Positions 20,475 to 30,530 of a stretch of 47,319 nucleotides of DNA are shown piece after piece. Source of the stretch: Bacteroidota bacterium (GTDB taxonomy: Bacteria > Bacteroidota > Bacteroidia > Cytophagales > Microscillaceae); assembly GCA_004293265.1 (NCBI GenBank), contig RDXZ01000018.1:1-47319 (forward strand), read 5' to 3'. Each line of letters starts with the position of its first letter. Within the stretch, counting starts at the first letter, position 1. The notes beneath the pieces were generated by a model that made no database searches, was not told where the DNA came from, and saw only the letters and a list, made by a program, of their open reading frames with translations. Made by a program: the position numbers and the translations under genes.

Positions 20475-22049
20475 ATGAAAATTTTTTATCTATTTTTATT
20501 ATTTTTAAATGTATTTTCAATCTACGCACAACCTACTCCTGATTTAATTCCTTATCGAAAAGGTAATTTTTGGGGCTTCTCTGATGTATATAAAAAAATA
20601 AAAATTCCTTGTGAATACGAAGAAGTCAAATTGTTTGTCAATGAATTAGCAAAAGTAAAAAAAAATGAAAAATGGGGCTTAATTGATAAAAAAGGAAAAA
20701 TTTTTGTCGAATGTGAATACGATTTAATCTATGGAGCAAGCAAAAACCACGCGATAGTCGTTTGCAAAGGCGGAGATAAAGACGGCAACAACGGCAAATG
20801 GGGCTTAATAAACAACTATCAAGGCGGCGAAATAGAACTCAAATTTGATTTGATTAGAGAATGTTTTTTTCCAAACCTTTGGGGAGCATTAAAAAATGGA
20901 AAATGGGGAATTATCAACCGACAAACATTCTGGCAAATACAACCCGAATTTGATGTAAGTAATATAGAAAATCACCCTTTCGAACAAGAACAAATCATCG
21001 ATTTTGGTACAAAAAACGCTAATGTGAGCAATATTTACCAAAAAATAAGATTCTCACGTGGACGCTCACGCGTAGGAAAAAATGGTTTGTGGGGATTTGT
21101 GAATGAATATGGAAATCCTTTGTTAAATATCGAATACGATTATGTAAGTGAATATATAAACGATTGGGTGATGGTCAAAAAAGGACAAAAAGTTGGTTTT
21201 TGGCATTATGATAGACAAAAAAATATCCCATTAGAATATGAATGGGACAAACTAAATTATTTACAACAAAATTTTTCTGAAAATAAAGTACAAGTCAAAA
21301 AAAATGGATTGTGGGGATATATCAACCCTGAAAACAAAATTATCATTCCTTTTCAGTATTTTCAAGCCAATTCTTTTCACGAAGGAGTGGCATTAGTGAA
21401 CAAAAACCCAGATATAATTTTTCCTGCTTGGGAAGTGATAGACAAAAATAATACTACAATTTTTAAAATTGATAACCAAAAATATAAAATTTTAGATAAT
21501 CAATTTCAAGGAAATGCTATTCGTTTACAAGAAAAAAATTCAAAAAATATTTATTTGATAGATAAAAAAGGAGTTTTACTCAATGAAAAACAACCTTACA
21601 AACAAGCTACTTTTTTGTATGCAGGTTATTGGAAAGTAGTCAATTTTGAAAATAAATTAGGTTTTTGGCACGAAGAAAACAAAAAACAAATTCCCTTAGA
21701 ATATGATTTTTTACAAGCTGTTGGTTTGAATACCGAGTTCAGAAGCAATGTTTTTAAAGTATATAAAAATGGAAAATGTGGACTTATCAACACAAAAAAA
21801 GAGGAACTTTTACCTTTTATTTTTGAAGACATCAAACTACCAAACGATTTTAAACCTGAGTTTCCTACTTTAGCAAGAATTGCAGTCAAAGAAAATAATC
21901 TTTGGGGAGTAGTCAATTTGAAAGGAAAAAAAATGGTGGCTTGTCAATACGAATCTGTAACGCCTTTCGAAAACGGCTTATCAAAAGTAAAAAAAAATGA
22001 AAAAATTTATTATATTGACGGCATTGGCAACGAATTTTATGAGCAATAA
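20475..22049 (+). CDS. WG-repeat protein, exported
   Basis: Signal peptide; repeated KWGLIDKKGKIFVECEYD, LWGYINPENKIIIPFQY, LWGVVNLKGKKMVACQYE units. Confidence 0.9.
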   Translation: MKIFYLFLLFLNVFSIYAQPTPDLIPYRKGNFWGFSDVYKKIKIPCEYEEVKLFVNELAKVKKNEKWGLIDKKGKIFVECEYDLIYGASKNHAIVVCKGGDKDGNNGKWGLINNYQGGEIELKFDLIRECFFPNLWGALKNGKWGIINRQTFWQIQPEFDVSNIENHPFEQEQIIDFGTKNANVSNIYQKIRFSRGRSRVGKNGLWGFVNEYGNPLLNIEYDYVSEYINDWVMVKKGQKVGFWHYDRQKNIPLEYEWDKLNYLQQNFSENKVQVKKNGLWGYINPENKIIIPFQYFQANSFHEGVALVNKNPDIIFPAWEVIDKNNTTIFKIDNQKYKILDNQFQGNAIRLQEKNSKNIYLIDKKGVLLNEKQPYKQATFLYAGYWKVVNFENKLGFWHEENKKQIPLEYDFLQAVGLNTEFRSNVFKVYKNGKCGLINTKKEELLPFIFEDIKLPNDFKPEFPTLARIAVKENNLWGVVNLKGKKMVACQYESVTPFENGLSKVKKNEKIYYIDGIGNEFYEQ

Positions 22050-22228
22050 TTTTTTTTTCAAATAAATCATAACATTGGACTTTATTTTCTTGTTTTATTT
22101 TCAAATAATACTTATTTTTGTGGTTTAAAAAGTGAAATTATAAAAATAAATAAACCCAAGTATTATCTTGTGCAAACATCTACACTTTCAAATATTTATT
22201 TTTATACACGCAAAAAATTAACAAACCA

Positions 22229-23260
22229 ATGTCAAATACAAAAAAAAATGCTTACTATTCTTTATTTTTAATCGTTGTTTTTATGACAATTTATTATTAT
22301 AGACAATGGACTTCGCCTACGCCCCTCACACACATAGAAGGCGTTACGATGGGAGTTGTGAAATATAATATTAAATATATTGATGAAAAAAATAGAAATT
22401 TTAAGTCCGAAATTGATACTATTTTAAAAAATTTTAATGACGCACTTTCTACTTATATTCCTAATTCTGATATTTCAAAATTTAATAAAGATAGTGTTTT
22501 TGTGTTCAAATCACCTCATTTTTTAAAAGTTTTGAAAGCCTGTAAAGAAATTTATCAAAATACAAATGGTGCTTTTGATGCCACAGTTGCTCCTTTGGTC
22601 AATGCGTGGGGTTTTGGTTTTAAAAAACAACAATTGCCTGACTCCAACCAAGTCAATGAATTAAAAAAAATAATTGGTTTTGAAAAAATTGAATTTGATA
22701 ACACATCTGTAAGAAAAAAAAATAAAAATGTAATGCTCGATTTTGGTGGAATTGCAGGGGGATATGCAGTGGATATTGTGGTTGATTTTTTAAATGAAAA
22801 AGGAATCAAAAATTATATGGTCGAAATTGGTGGAGAATTGATTTGCAAAGGAAAAAATAACGAAAATAAATTGTGGCGTTTGGGAATCAAAAATCCATTA
22901 TACAAACAACAAAATCAACCTGAACTCAGTTATATTGTGGAGGTAGAAAATAGGGCTATGAATACCTCAGGAAATTATGAAAATTTTTATATCAAAGATG
23001 GTAAAAAATATGCGCATACAATCAATCCAAAAACAGGTTTTCCCGAAAATAATGAAATGCTAAGTTCGAGTGTTTTTACCAAAACTTGTATGATTGCCGA
23101 TGGTTATGCTACTGCTTTTATGGTTTTAGGAATCGAAAAATCAAAAGAAATACTCAAAAAACACCCTGAATTAGACGCTATTTTGATATATCAAAACAAA
23201 AATAATAAAATTGAAACGTTTATGACAGAAGGAATTAAAAAATACACTACTCAATTATAA
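22229..23260 (+). CDS. apbE: FAD:protein FMN transferase (ApbE family)
   Basis: TMGVVKYNIKY, DATVAPLVNAWGFG, MLDFGGIAGGYAVD, YAHTINPKTGFP, MIADGYATAFMVLG. Confidence 0.93.
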   Translation: MSNTKKNAYYSLFLIVVFMTIYYYRQWTSPTPLTHIEGVTMGVVKYNIKYIDEKNRNFKSEIDTILKNFNDALSTYIPNSDISKFNKDSVFVFKSPHFLKVLKACKEIYQNTNGAFDATVAPLVNAWGFGFKKQQLPDSNQVNELKKIIGFEKIEFDNTSVRKKNKNVMLDFGGIAGGYAVDIVVDFLNEKGIKNYMVEIGGELICKGKNNENKLWRLGIKNPLYKQQNQPELSYIVEVENRAMNTSGNYENFYIKDGKKYAHTINPKTGFPENNEMLSSSVFTKTCMIADGYATAFMVLGIEKSKEILKKHPELDAILIYQNKNNKIETFMTEGIKKYTTQL

Positions 23261-23301
23261 AAATAAATTTATCTTTTAAATTTAAAAAATATCTAAAAAA
23301 A

Positions 23302-24207
23302 ATGAAAAAATTATTACTATCATTGATTTGTCTATTGTTTTTGGCAAATACAACTTATGCACAAGAAAAACCTCAAAAAATAAAAATTGGTGTTTATTTG
23401 ATGAGTATTAGCAAATTTAATTTTACTGACGGAACGTATATGGCAGATTTTTATTTGGCAATCAAATCTGACAAAGACCTTCCCGAAGGACTAAAAATTG
23501 ATGCTATGAATGGACAAATTATAAGCCGAGAAATTGCTGATAATTCACCAAAATATAAAATATACCGATATAAAGTAGCTTGTAACGAAAATATTAATTA
23601 TAGAAGTTTTCCTTTTGATAGTCATACTTTGAGCCTTCAATTTGAGGACAATGTGTTAGATGAAACCAAAATTATTTTTGAACCTGATGATAAACTATTA
23701 GGAGTAGATGAAAAAGTTGGGATTATTGGTTGGGATTTATCTAAAAAAACTTCACACAAAGTTTATACACATTTTTATCCAAATTTTCAACAAAAATATT
23801 CAAGGTATATGTTTAATGTAACTTTGAACAAACCGATTACCGCAAGTTTTATCAAAGGCGTTTTACCTTGTTTTGTGATTGTTTGTGGGGTATTTTTGTT
23901 GTATTTTATGAATCCAAAAGAGCCAAAAGACCGCATCAATGCGATGGCTTCCTTATTGATTGCCAATGTGATTTTGCATATTAATAGTACTGCCGCTTTG
24001 CCACCTTTGGCTTACCTGACTATTCAAGATAAACTAATGATAACCAATTACTTAGCCATTTTAGCGAGTATAGGCGTAACCGTTATTTTGATTCGAAATA
24101 TGCCGAAAAGACCTGATGAATTGTGGAAAATCAATAGAACGGCTCAATTTATTGTTTATCCAAGTTATGTTTTATTGCAAGTTATTAATATTTTGTATGT
24201 GTATTAG
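23302..24207 (+). CDS. Prokaryotic pentameric ligand-gated ion channel homologue (GLIC/ELIC-like)
   Basis: Signal peptide, YLMSISKFNFTDGTYMADFYLAIK, YRSFPFDSHTLSLQFED, TM1-TM3 with DRINAMASLLIANVILHINSTAALPPLAYLTIQDKLMI, short M3-M4 loop and TM4. Confidence 0.85.
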   Translation: MKKLLLSLICLLFLANTTYAQEKPQKIKIGVYLMSISKFNFTDGTYMADFYLAIKSDKDLPEGLKIDAMNGQIISREIADNSPKYKIYRYKVACNENINYRSFPFDSHTLSLQFEDNVLDETKIIFEPDDKLLGVDEKVGIIGWDLSKKTSHKVYTHFYPNFQQKYSRYMFNVTLNKPITASFIKGVLPCFVIVCGVFLLYFMNPKEPKDRINAMASLLIANVILHINSTAALPPLAYLTIQDKLMITNYLAILASIGVTVILIRNMPKRPDELWKINRTAQFIVYPSYVLLQVINILYVY

Positions 24208-24219
24208 TCTTAAATTTTT

Positions 24220-24252
24220 AACTTTCCAAAAGTTTTAAATTTTTGGAAAGTT
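24220..24252. terminator. Hairpin AACTTTCCAAAA / TTTTGGAAAGTT after the pLGIC gene
   Basis: Perfect 12-bp stem just after the stop codon; no strong U-tract follows. Confidence 0.55.
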
Positions 24253-24300
24253 ATTGATAATTTATTTTTATTTGCTTTTAAACTTATTCAACACAAAAAT

Positions 24301-25035
24301 ATGATGAAGATTATATATATATTTTATTTTTTATTTTTACTTCCTATCTTTTTAGTGGCACAAGAAGATGAAAAGAATGAAAAAACAATTGCTATTTATG
24401 GCATTGCTACGATTCAAATGCCTGAATTTAGTAATTTTAATACTATTTTGCAAGCAAATAATTATTCAACCTTGCCAGCACTCAAAACAAATCTTGGTGG
24501 TGGGATAATGTTTAGACGAGGAGATATTTCAACTCAACTTGAATTAAGAAGTTATAAAAATGACATTACAAACAAAATTTCAAATGGTACTTTGAATGTT
24601 AGTTTATTTCAATTAAATATAGGGTATAGTTTTTTAAGCACCGATAAATTTAAGATAACGCCTATGTTAGGGGCAGGCGTAGCGCGTGGCAATTTGAGTA
24701 TTTTTCCGATTAGCAATCCAAATAATACACTTGGAGGGCTTTTGACAGCACCAACAGGTTTTGCACAACTTAATACCACACAATTTAGTTTACATTTGGG
24801 GTTACAAGCTGATGCTTTTCCCATTTATTTTAATATAACAGGTGGCAAAAAAGTACGTACATTGGTGGCACTCAAAACAGGTTATTATTTACCTTTTCAA
24901 GAAGTAACTTGGAGAACAGGCAATACAAGTATGTTTGGAACAGGTGGCAATCCTGTCAGTGATAAAATCAATATGAATTTTGGTGGTTTTTATGTAAGTC
25001 TGATAGCAGGAATTGAGTTTTTGAGGATTCGATAA
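24301..25035 (+). CDS. Outer-membrane beta-barrel-like exported protein
   Basis: Signal peptide, amphipathic strand pattern, small-residue-rich turns. Confidence 0.6.
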   Translation: MMKIIYIFYFLFLLPIFLVAQEDEKNEKTIAIYGIATIQMPEFSNFNTILQANNYSTLPALKTNLGGGIMFRRGDISTQLELRSYKNDITNKISNGTLNVSLFQLNIGYSFLSTDKFKITPMLGAGVARGNLSIFPISNPNNTLGGLLTAPTGFAQLNTTQFSLHLGLQADAFPIYFNITGGKKVRTLVALKTGYYLPFQEVTWRTGNTSMFGTGGNPVSDKINMNFGGFYVSLIAGIEFLRIR

Positions 25036-25390
25036 TTCTTTTTTTGAATATACACATCGGAAAATAGTAAAAATCTTAAAAAAATATTTATTATTCTTGC
25101 ATTTTAATATTTATTGATTTAATTTTGCAAAAATTTTAAAAAAAAACATACATATAAAGATGTTACAATTCAATAAAAAAAACCTATTATATTATAATTC
25201 TTACTAATAATATTACTCAAAAAGGGTTTTTTAGAGTTTCATCTTAAATTATAATAAATTAGAACACATCAAGGATTTTTTGGATATTCAATAAAATTGT
25301 ATAAATTTAGAAATTCAAAAAATACTTCTTGATGTGTGGATTTGTTATTTAATAAATTTTTTAAACAATTCATTGTAAATAAAATTCAAT

Positions 25391-26119
25391 ATGAAAAAAA
25401 TATTTTTAATTTTATGTTTGATAGGTATCTCAGGCATTTATGCACAAGAAAGATTTTTTGAGATTAGCCCCGTGATTGGTATAAACTATGCCAAAACAAC
25501 AGGATTAAGAGATGGAAATAGAGTTATACTTCCTAATTTAGGTGTAAGGTTTAGTTATAGGGTTACCAATAATTTTTTAGTATCAATTACGCCAAGTTTT
25601 TCACAAAAGGGAGATAAAGCACCTTGGAGATTTTATAATTTTACCACAGGGGGTTTAGACACACGTTATGAAACTTTAACCACCACTTACATCGATTTTC
25701 CAATCACTTTTCAAAGAAATTTTAATTTTAAACGGTTTACTATTTATCCTATTCTTGGTTTACAGTTGGGTTATATGACAGGTGGAAAAATTCAATTACC
25801 TACTGGTTTGGAATCTATTTATAGTGTTAGAAGTCAAAATTTGATTGATGCTTCGTCTAATTGGGGAACACAACCAAGTCAAATTTATCCTGATTTTACA
25901 ATAGATAGATTTGACTTTGGACTGACTATTGGTGTAGGTGTATCTTATAAAGTATCTCAAAATGTAAGAATGTTTCATGAAGTAAGATATACGCATGCTG
26001 TGAATAGATTTTTATCTGAAAGTGCTGCGTCAAGTTATTATATGATGAATAATTTTTTTACTTTAACAAATGGAGTAATATTTGGTGCTGGCAAGAAAAG
26101 AACTTTACTGGGCTTTTAA
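25391..26119 (+). CDS. Outer-membrane beta-barrel protein (PorT-like fold)
   Basis: Signal peptide; ISPVIGINYAKTTG, LGVRFSYRVTNNFLVSITPSFSQKG, TIYPILGLQLGYMTGG barrel strands. Confidence 0.7.
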   Translation: MKKIFLILCLIGISGIYAQERFFEISPVIGINYAKTTGLRDGNRVILPNLGVRFSYRVTNNFLVSITPSFSQKGDKAPWRFYNFTTGGLDTRYETLTTTYIDFPITFQRNFNFKRFTIYPILGLQLGYMTGGKIQLPTGLESIYSVRSQNLIDASSNWGTQPSQIYPDFTIDRFDFGLTIGVGVSYKVSQNVRMFHEVRYTHAVNRFLSESAASSYYMMNNFFTLTNGVIFGAGKKRTLLGF

Positions 26120-26129
26120 TTGTAGCCAC

Positions 26130-26229
26130 TGATTTAAGTCTATTCCAAAAAAAGCAAAACTGGCGCAAGGTTTGAACAAAACGACACCTTGTGCCTTTGT
26201 ATTTAATAGAAGTTTTTGGACTTAAGTCA
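26130..26229. repeat. Nested inverted-repeat element, about 100 nt
   Basis: Outer TGATTTAAGTC / GACTTAAGTCA with CCAAAAA / TTTTTGG; inner GGCGCAAGGT / ACCTTGTGCC. Confidence 0.7.
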
Positions 26230-26488
26230 TTCGAAAAATAACAATGTTGTATCTAAGCCTGTTTTTACTTTTAACAAAGGTAGATATATTTTCTTATTCA
26301 ACCAGATATTTATCAAAAAAATCCTTCTCAAACCAAAAAATACCTGACAAACAAATTCATTTTCCACTCTCCGAGTGGTAAAGTATGGAAACCTCTATTA
26401 ATGCAGAGGATTCGATAATTCTTTTTTTGAGTTAAAAAATTAAATTGATTGTAAATAAACACATTCACACAATAAAAAAGTATTATTT

Positions 26489-26520
26489 TTTGCCTTTTCC
26501 AAAAATTAAGCGTAATTTTG
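26489..26520 (+). promoter_or_regulatory. Promoter TTTG-N20-TAATTTTG of mtaB
   Basis: TTTG 26489-26492, TAATTTTG 26513-26520. Confidence 0.6.
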
Positions 26521-26541
26521 CACTTTAAAATCAATAAAAAG

Positions 26542-27933
26542 ATGAAAAAAGTTGCATTTTATACATTAGGTTGTAAACTAAATTATTCAGAAACTTCTAC
26601 TATTGCTCGACAATTCACAGAAAAAGGCTTTCAAAAAGTAGATTTTTATGATAATCCTGATATTTTTATTATCAATACTTGTTCTGTAACCGAAAACGCA
26701 GACAAAAAATGCAAAAAATTAGTGAAAGAAGCCCAAAAAATATCGCCTAATGCGTACATTGCGATAATGGGCTGTTATGCACAACTCAAACCTCAAGAAA
26801 TTGCAAACATTGAAGGAGTTGATGCGGTTTTGGGAGCGGCAGAAAAATTCAGATTGTTTGATTTAATTCCAACTTTTGAAAAAAATATCAATACAAAAAT
26901 AGATAACAAAGATACAAATACTATTAAAAATAACCAAGAAACTTCTTGTACTGATATTGCCCAAGCAAAAATTTTTGTTGGCGATGTCAATGAAGCAAAA
27001 ATATTTCATTCTTCTTATTCTTATGGTGATAGAACTCGAACTTTTTTAAAAGTGCAAGATGGTTGTGATTATAGTTGTACTTTTTGCACCATTCCACAAG
27101 CACGTGGAGAAAGCCGAAGCGATAGCATTGCCAATGTCATCGAAAAAGCCAAAGAAATTGCACAATCAGAGGTAAAAGAAATTGTTTTGACAGGTGTGAA
27201 TACAGGTGATTTTGGACTACAAAATGGTAAAAGAGTTGAAAAATTTTTTGATTTAGTCAAAGCATTGGATAGTTTGGAAGGCATCGAAAGAATCAGAATT
27301 TCGTCTATCGAGCCAAATCTTTTAACAGACGAGATTATAGAATTTACTTTAAAAAATGCTCGTTTGTTTGTACCACATTTTCATATTCCTTTGCAATCTG
27401 GCTCAAACAAAATTTTAAAATTGATGAAAAGACGCTATTTGCGTGAACTATACGCAGATAGAGTGGCAAAAATAAAAGCCATTCGTCCTGATTGTTGTAT
27501 TGGAGTTGATGTCATTGTAGGCTTTCCAGGGGAAACTCAAGAAGATTTTTTGGAAACTTATCAATTTTTAAATGATTTAGATATTTCATATTTGCACGTT
27601 TTTACGTATTCTGAACGTGCTAATACAGAAGCACTACACATAAAACCTGTCGTTCCTGCGCACATACGTAACGAAAGGTCAAAAATGTTACATATTTTAT
27701 CTGATAAAAAAAGAAGATATTTTTATGAGCAAAATATTGGGAGTGTAAGAAATGTTTTATTTGAAAATGATGTAGAAAATGGACAAATGGAAGGTTTTAC
27801 AGAAAATTATATTCGTGTGGTTGCTAAATATGATGCTGTTTTGGTAAACGAAATTAAAACTTTACAACTTTCTAAAATCAATGAAAATATGTTGATGGAA
27901 GTCGAGGAATGTGAAGAAATTTTAACACATTGA
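26542..27933 (+). CDS. mtaB: tRNA t6A37 methylthiotransferase MtaB (MiaB-like radical SAM)
   Basis: MKKVAFYTLGCKLNYSET, INTCSVTENADKKCKK, CDYSCTFCTIPQARG, HIPLQSGSNKIL; start chosen at internal ATG after the promoter. Confidence 0.93.
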   Translation: MKKVAFYTLGCKLNYSETSTIARQFTEKGFQKVDFYDNPDIFIINTCSVTENADKKCKKLVKEAQKISPNAYIAIMGCYAQLKPQEIANIEGVDAVLGAAEKFRLFDLIPTFEKNINTKIDNKDTNTIKNNQETSCTDIAQAKIFVGDVNEAKIFHSSYSYGDRTRTFLKVQDGCDYSCTFCTIPQARGESRSDSIANVIEKAKEIAQSEVKEIVLTGVNTGDFGLQNGKRVEKFFDLVKALDSLEGIERIRISSIEPNLLTDEIIEFTLKNARLFVPHFHIPLQSGSNKILKLMKRRYLRELYADRVAKIKAIRPDCCIGVDVIVGFPGETQEDFLETYQFLNDLDISYLHVFTYSERANTEALHIKPVVPAHIRNERSKMLHILSDKKRRYFYEQNIGSVRNVLFENDVENGQMEGFTENYIRVVAKYDAVLVNEIKTLQLSKINENMLMEVEECEEILTH

Positions 27934-27942
27934 ACCACAAAA

Positions 27943-29502
27943 TTAAATGGCGGCAATAGGAAAAGATATGATAAATGTTGTACCTTTTCCTTCTTCGCTT
28001 TCTATGTTTATTTTTCCGCCCATTGTTTCGACTTGTGTTCTGACCAAATACAAACCCATTCCTTTTCCTTCTACGTGTGAATGAAATCTTTGGTATAATC
28101 CAAAAACTTTTTGTTTGTATTTTTCTAAATTGATACCAATGCCATTATCAGCAAAAATCAACTCTATTTTTTCATTTTGAATTTGTGTTTTTACAGATAT
28201 AGACAAGTTTACGTTTTCCTTTTTATATTTTATAGCATTACTCAATAAATTATACAAAACACTTTCTAAATAAGGTCTGATTGTTTTGAGTTCATCGACT
28301 ACACTCAAATCAATATCAATATGTGTGTTATTTTTATCGATTTCATTTTTAAATTCTTTAGATAATGTTTCCCAAATTTCAGAGATTTTTACATTTTCTA
28401 ATGGTTTTTGTTGTCCTTTTTTTACCTCTAAAATTTGGTTTAAATCTTTAATTACTCTATCCAATTCAGAAGTGCAATTTATAATATGTTTGATAATTTC
28501 TTGGTTTTCAGTACCTAAACCATCTTGATTTAATAAACTAACCAGACCTAAAATTCGGGCGACAGGTGAACGCAAATTATGAGCAGTAATGTACGCGAAT
28601 TGTTCTAATTGGTGGTTATGCGTGATAAGTTCTTCGTTTGTTTCGGCTAATTCTTTTGTTCTGATAAATATTTTATTTTCGAGGCTAATATTATGATTAG
28701 ACAATTGTTCGTTTTGAGCATTGATAATAGTTTGTGCCCTTTGTAATTCCATATTTTGTTCTGCCAATAGGTTAGATTGCGTTTCCATTTCTTCCTGTTG
28801 TTGCCTTAATTCTTCATTTTGGGCAATAATTTCTGATTGTTGTTCTTGCAACACAACGGTTTGGTTTTCAATCTTTGATTTTTGTTGTTCTAATTGTTGG
28901 TTATGAATTTGTGCATTGGTATATAAATCTTGGATTTGTCTATAACATAATTTTAGTCTTATTTTTTCATATACCAAAGAAATAATCATTCCCATACAAT
29001 TGGTGTACATTACTTCTTCGTTTGTCCAGACTCTTGGTGCGTGCAAATTTTCATAACAAATAACGCCTTTTAGCACGCCATCGTCATAAAAAGGCACATC
29101 AAGCATTGATTTTATGTTATGTTCTTTGAAATAATTATGTACAAATTCGCGTGTAAAAGGATGTCTTTCTACCTCGTCTGCTTTGATGATATTATTATTA
29201 ATGATGGCATTAAAATATCTTGGATAAATCTCCGACCTCAAAATTGAACCTTTTGTATGTATATCTTCGGCTAAATGATAGGCATCTAAACAAACGATAC
29301 AGGTTTGGTTTTCGGATAATTCCCAAATACTTACTCTTGATACTTGCAAATTTTTGGCTAATGTTTCAGTTAAAATAGGCAATATTTTTTCCAAATTACC
29401 TTCACTTACTTCTGGCAATTGTTTAAAGCTCACTAACCACTCTGATGAATGAGAAAGTGAAGGTGGAGAAGTAGCGGCGTGTTTGTTTGGTTCAAAATTC
29501 AT
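27943..29502 (-). CDS. GAF-domain sensor histidine kinase
   Basis: GAF region, long Gln/Glu coiled coil, H-box EQFAYITAHNLRSPVARILGL, ATPase N/G boxes NLLSNAIKYKK, FADNGIGINLEKY, GKGMGLYLVR. Confidence 0.93.
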   Translation of the reverse strand: MNFEPNKHAATSPPSLSHSSEWLVSFKQLPEVSEGNLEKILPILTETLAKNLQVSRVSIWELSENQTCIVCLDAYHLAEDIHTKGSILRSEIYPRYFNAIINNNIIKADEVERHPFTREFVHNYFKEHNIKSMLDVPFYDDGVLKGVICYENLHAPRVWTNEEVMYTNCMGMIISLVYEKIRLKLCYRQIQDLYTNAQIHNQQLEQQKSKIENQTVVLQEQQSEIIAQNEELRQQQEEMETQSNLLAEQNMELQRAQTIINAQNEQLSNHNISLENKIFIRTKELAETNEELITHNHQLEQFAYITAHNLRSPVARILGLVSLLNQDGLGTENQEIIKHIINCTSELDRVIKDLNQILEVKKGQQKPLENVKISEIWETLSKEFKNEIDKNNTHIDIDLSVVDELKTIRPYLESVLYNLLSNAIKYKKENVNLSISVKTQIQNEKIELIFADNGIGINLEKYKQKVFGLYQRFHSHVEGKGMGLYLVRTQVETMGGKINIESEEGKGTTFIISFPIAAI

Positions 29503-29578
29503 AGCATATCAAAAGATTTATACAATAAAATATTATTGTTTATGTATTTAAACGTAAATGACGTATAAATATTGTAAA

Positions 29579-29616
29579 AAAATGATTTCTTAACATAAAA
29601 ATTAAGAAATCATTTT
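29579..29616. terminator. Hairpin terminator
   Basis: AAAATGATTTCTTAA / TTAAGAAATCATTTT perfect 15-bp stem. Confidence 0.65.
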
Positions 29617-29629
29617 GTTTGAATATATT

Positions 29630-30301
29630 TTATTTTTTACCAATAAAAATACGAACCCCAAAAGTTGGCAAAAATGAATTAACACCTAATTGAAAACCAG
29701 AAATATTGGTGGTATTAGTTGTATTATTAGTAGTATTAGTAAATTCAGAAGTAGCACTCGAATATCCTATCCCTGTAAAACCAATGTCAATACTCCAACT
29801 TCTTGTAGGAAAATATGAAAGATTAGGTGAAATAAACAAGCCATAACCGTTTGTTTTTCCATTTGAAGTAGAAGTAAATGTAGGACTTTTATTTTCGTTG
29901 GTTATTGTGCCAAAGTCAAGATTAGCGCGTGCTTGTATAAAAAACTTAAATGTTTCAGAGGAAGTTGGCATATAATAGCGGAAAGTAGGATTGATTGAAA
30001 AAGTACCCGTTGTTGTGGTATTTTCAGTACTTCCTGAGCTACTTTTTGAGTTTACTTTTTCGTTTGCATAACCAATGCCTAAACCAATTGCCATATTATC
30101 AGCAAAAAAATACCCTACATCAGGTATGACAAAAAATGAAGTTCTTTTTTCTTCGTTTGTAGTTACGCTTGATGATTTTGACGTTTGATTTCTTGAATTA
30201 ACCCCAAAAGTTCCTCCTACATAAATAGTTCCTTTTTCAGTTTGTGCGTTTAGGTTGGTAAATGTGAAGAAGGCAATCAAGCCAATAATTATTTTTTTCA
30301 T
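29630..30301 (-). CDS. Outer-membrane beta-barrel protein
   Basis: Signal peptide, GTIYVGGTFGVNSRNQ, barrel strands, C-terminal FGVRIFIGKK. Confidence 0.75.
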   Translation of the reverse strand: MKKIIIGLIAFFTFTNLNAQTEKGTIYVGGTFGVNSRNQTSKSSSVTTNEEKRTSFFVIPDVGYFFADNMAIGLGIGYANEKVNSKSSSGSTENTTTTGTFSINPTFRYYMPTSSETFKFFIQARANLDFGTITNENKSPTFTSTSNGKTNGYGLFISPNLSYFPTRSWSIDIGFTGIGYSSATSEFTNTTNNTTNTTNISGFQLGVNSFLPTFGVRIFIGKK

Positions 30302-30461
30302 ATTTTTAATAATTTTTTGAGTTTACTAATTTGTTTGGCAAATATCTATAAATATTAAGTAAAAACAAAAAAAAAGCATAAGTTTTTTTGAAAACTTTAA
30401 AAAAGTTTTTTTATTGTCAAATTTATTTTATAATTTTGTGGAGATTTAAACGCTATTCAAA

Positions 30462-30530
30462 ATGTCTATCACTCCACAATACAAAAACGCAAACAAAGAA
30501 ATATTCGCACCATTAAGGAACAGTAATTAA
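30462..30530 (+). CDS. Candidate 22-aa small ORF MSITPQYKNANKEIFAPLRNSN preceded by a TAATTTTG element (30431-30438)
   Basis: ATG..TAA read directly; -7-like element about 24 nt upstream; no clear -33 element. Confidence 0.2.
   Translation: MSITPQYKNANKEIFAPLRNSN

Noticed and set aside
25160-25207. 15-codon ORF MLQFNKKNLLYYNSY as a leader peptide
   Set aside because: No attenuator-type amino-acid bias or clear downstream antiterminator pairing; very short ORFs are expected by chance in AT-rich DNA.
24301-26119. Possibility that the two neighbouring beta-barrel genes are tandem duplicates
   Set aside because: Their protein sequences show no obvious similarity beyond signal peptide and barrel character.
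26328-26534. 68-aa minus-strand ORF upstream of mtaB
   Set aside because: Overlaps the mtaB promoter and palindromic repeats; composition consistent with spurious ORF.
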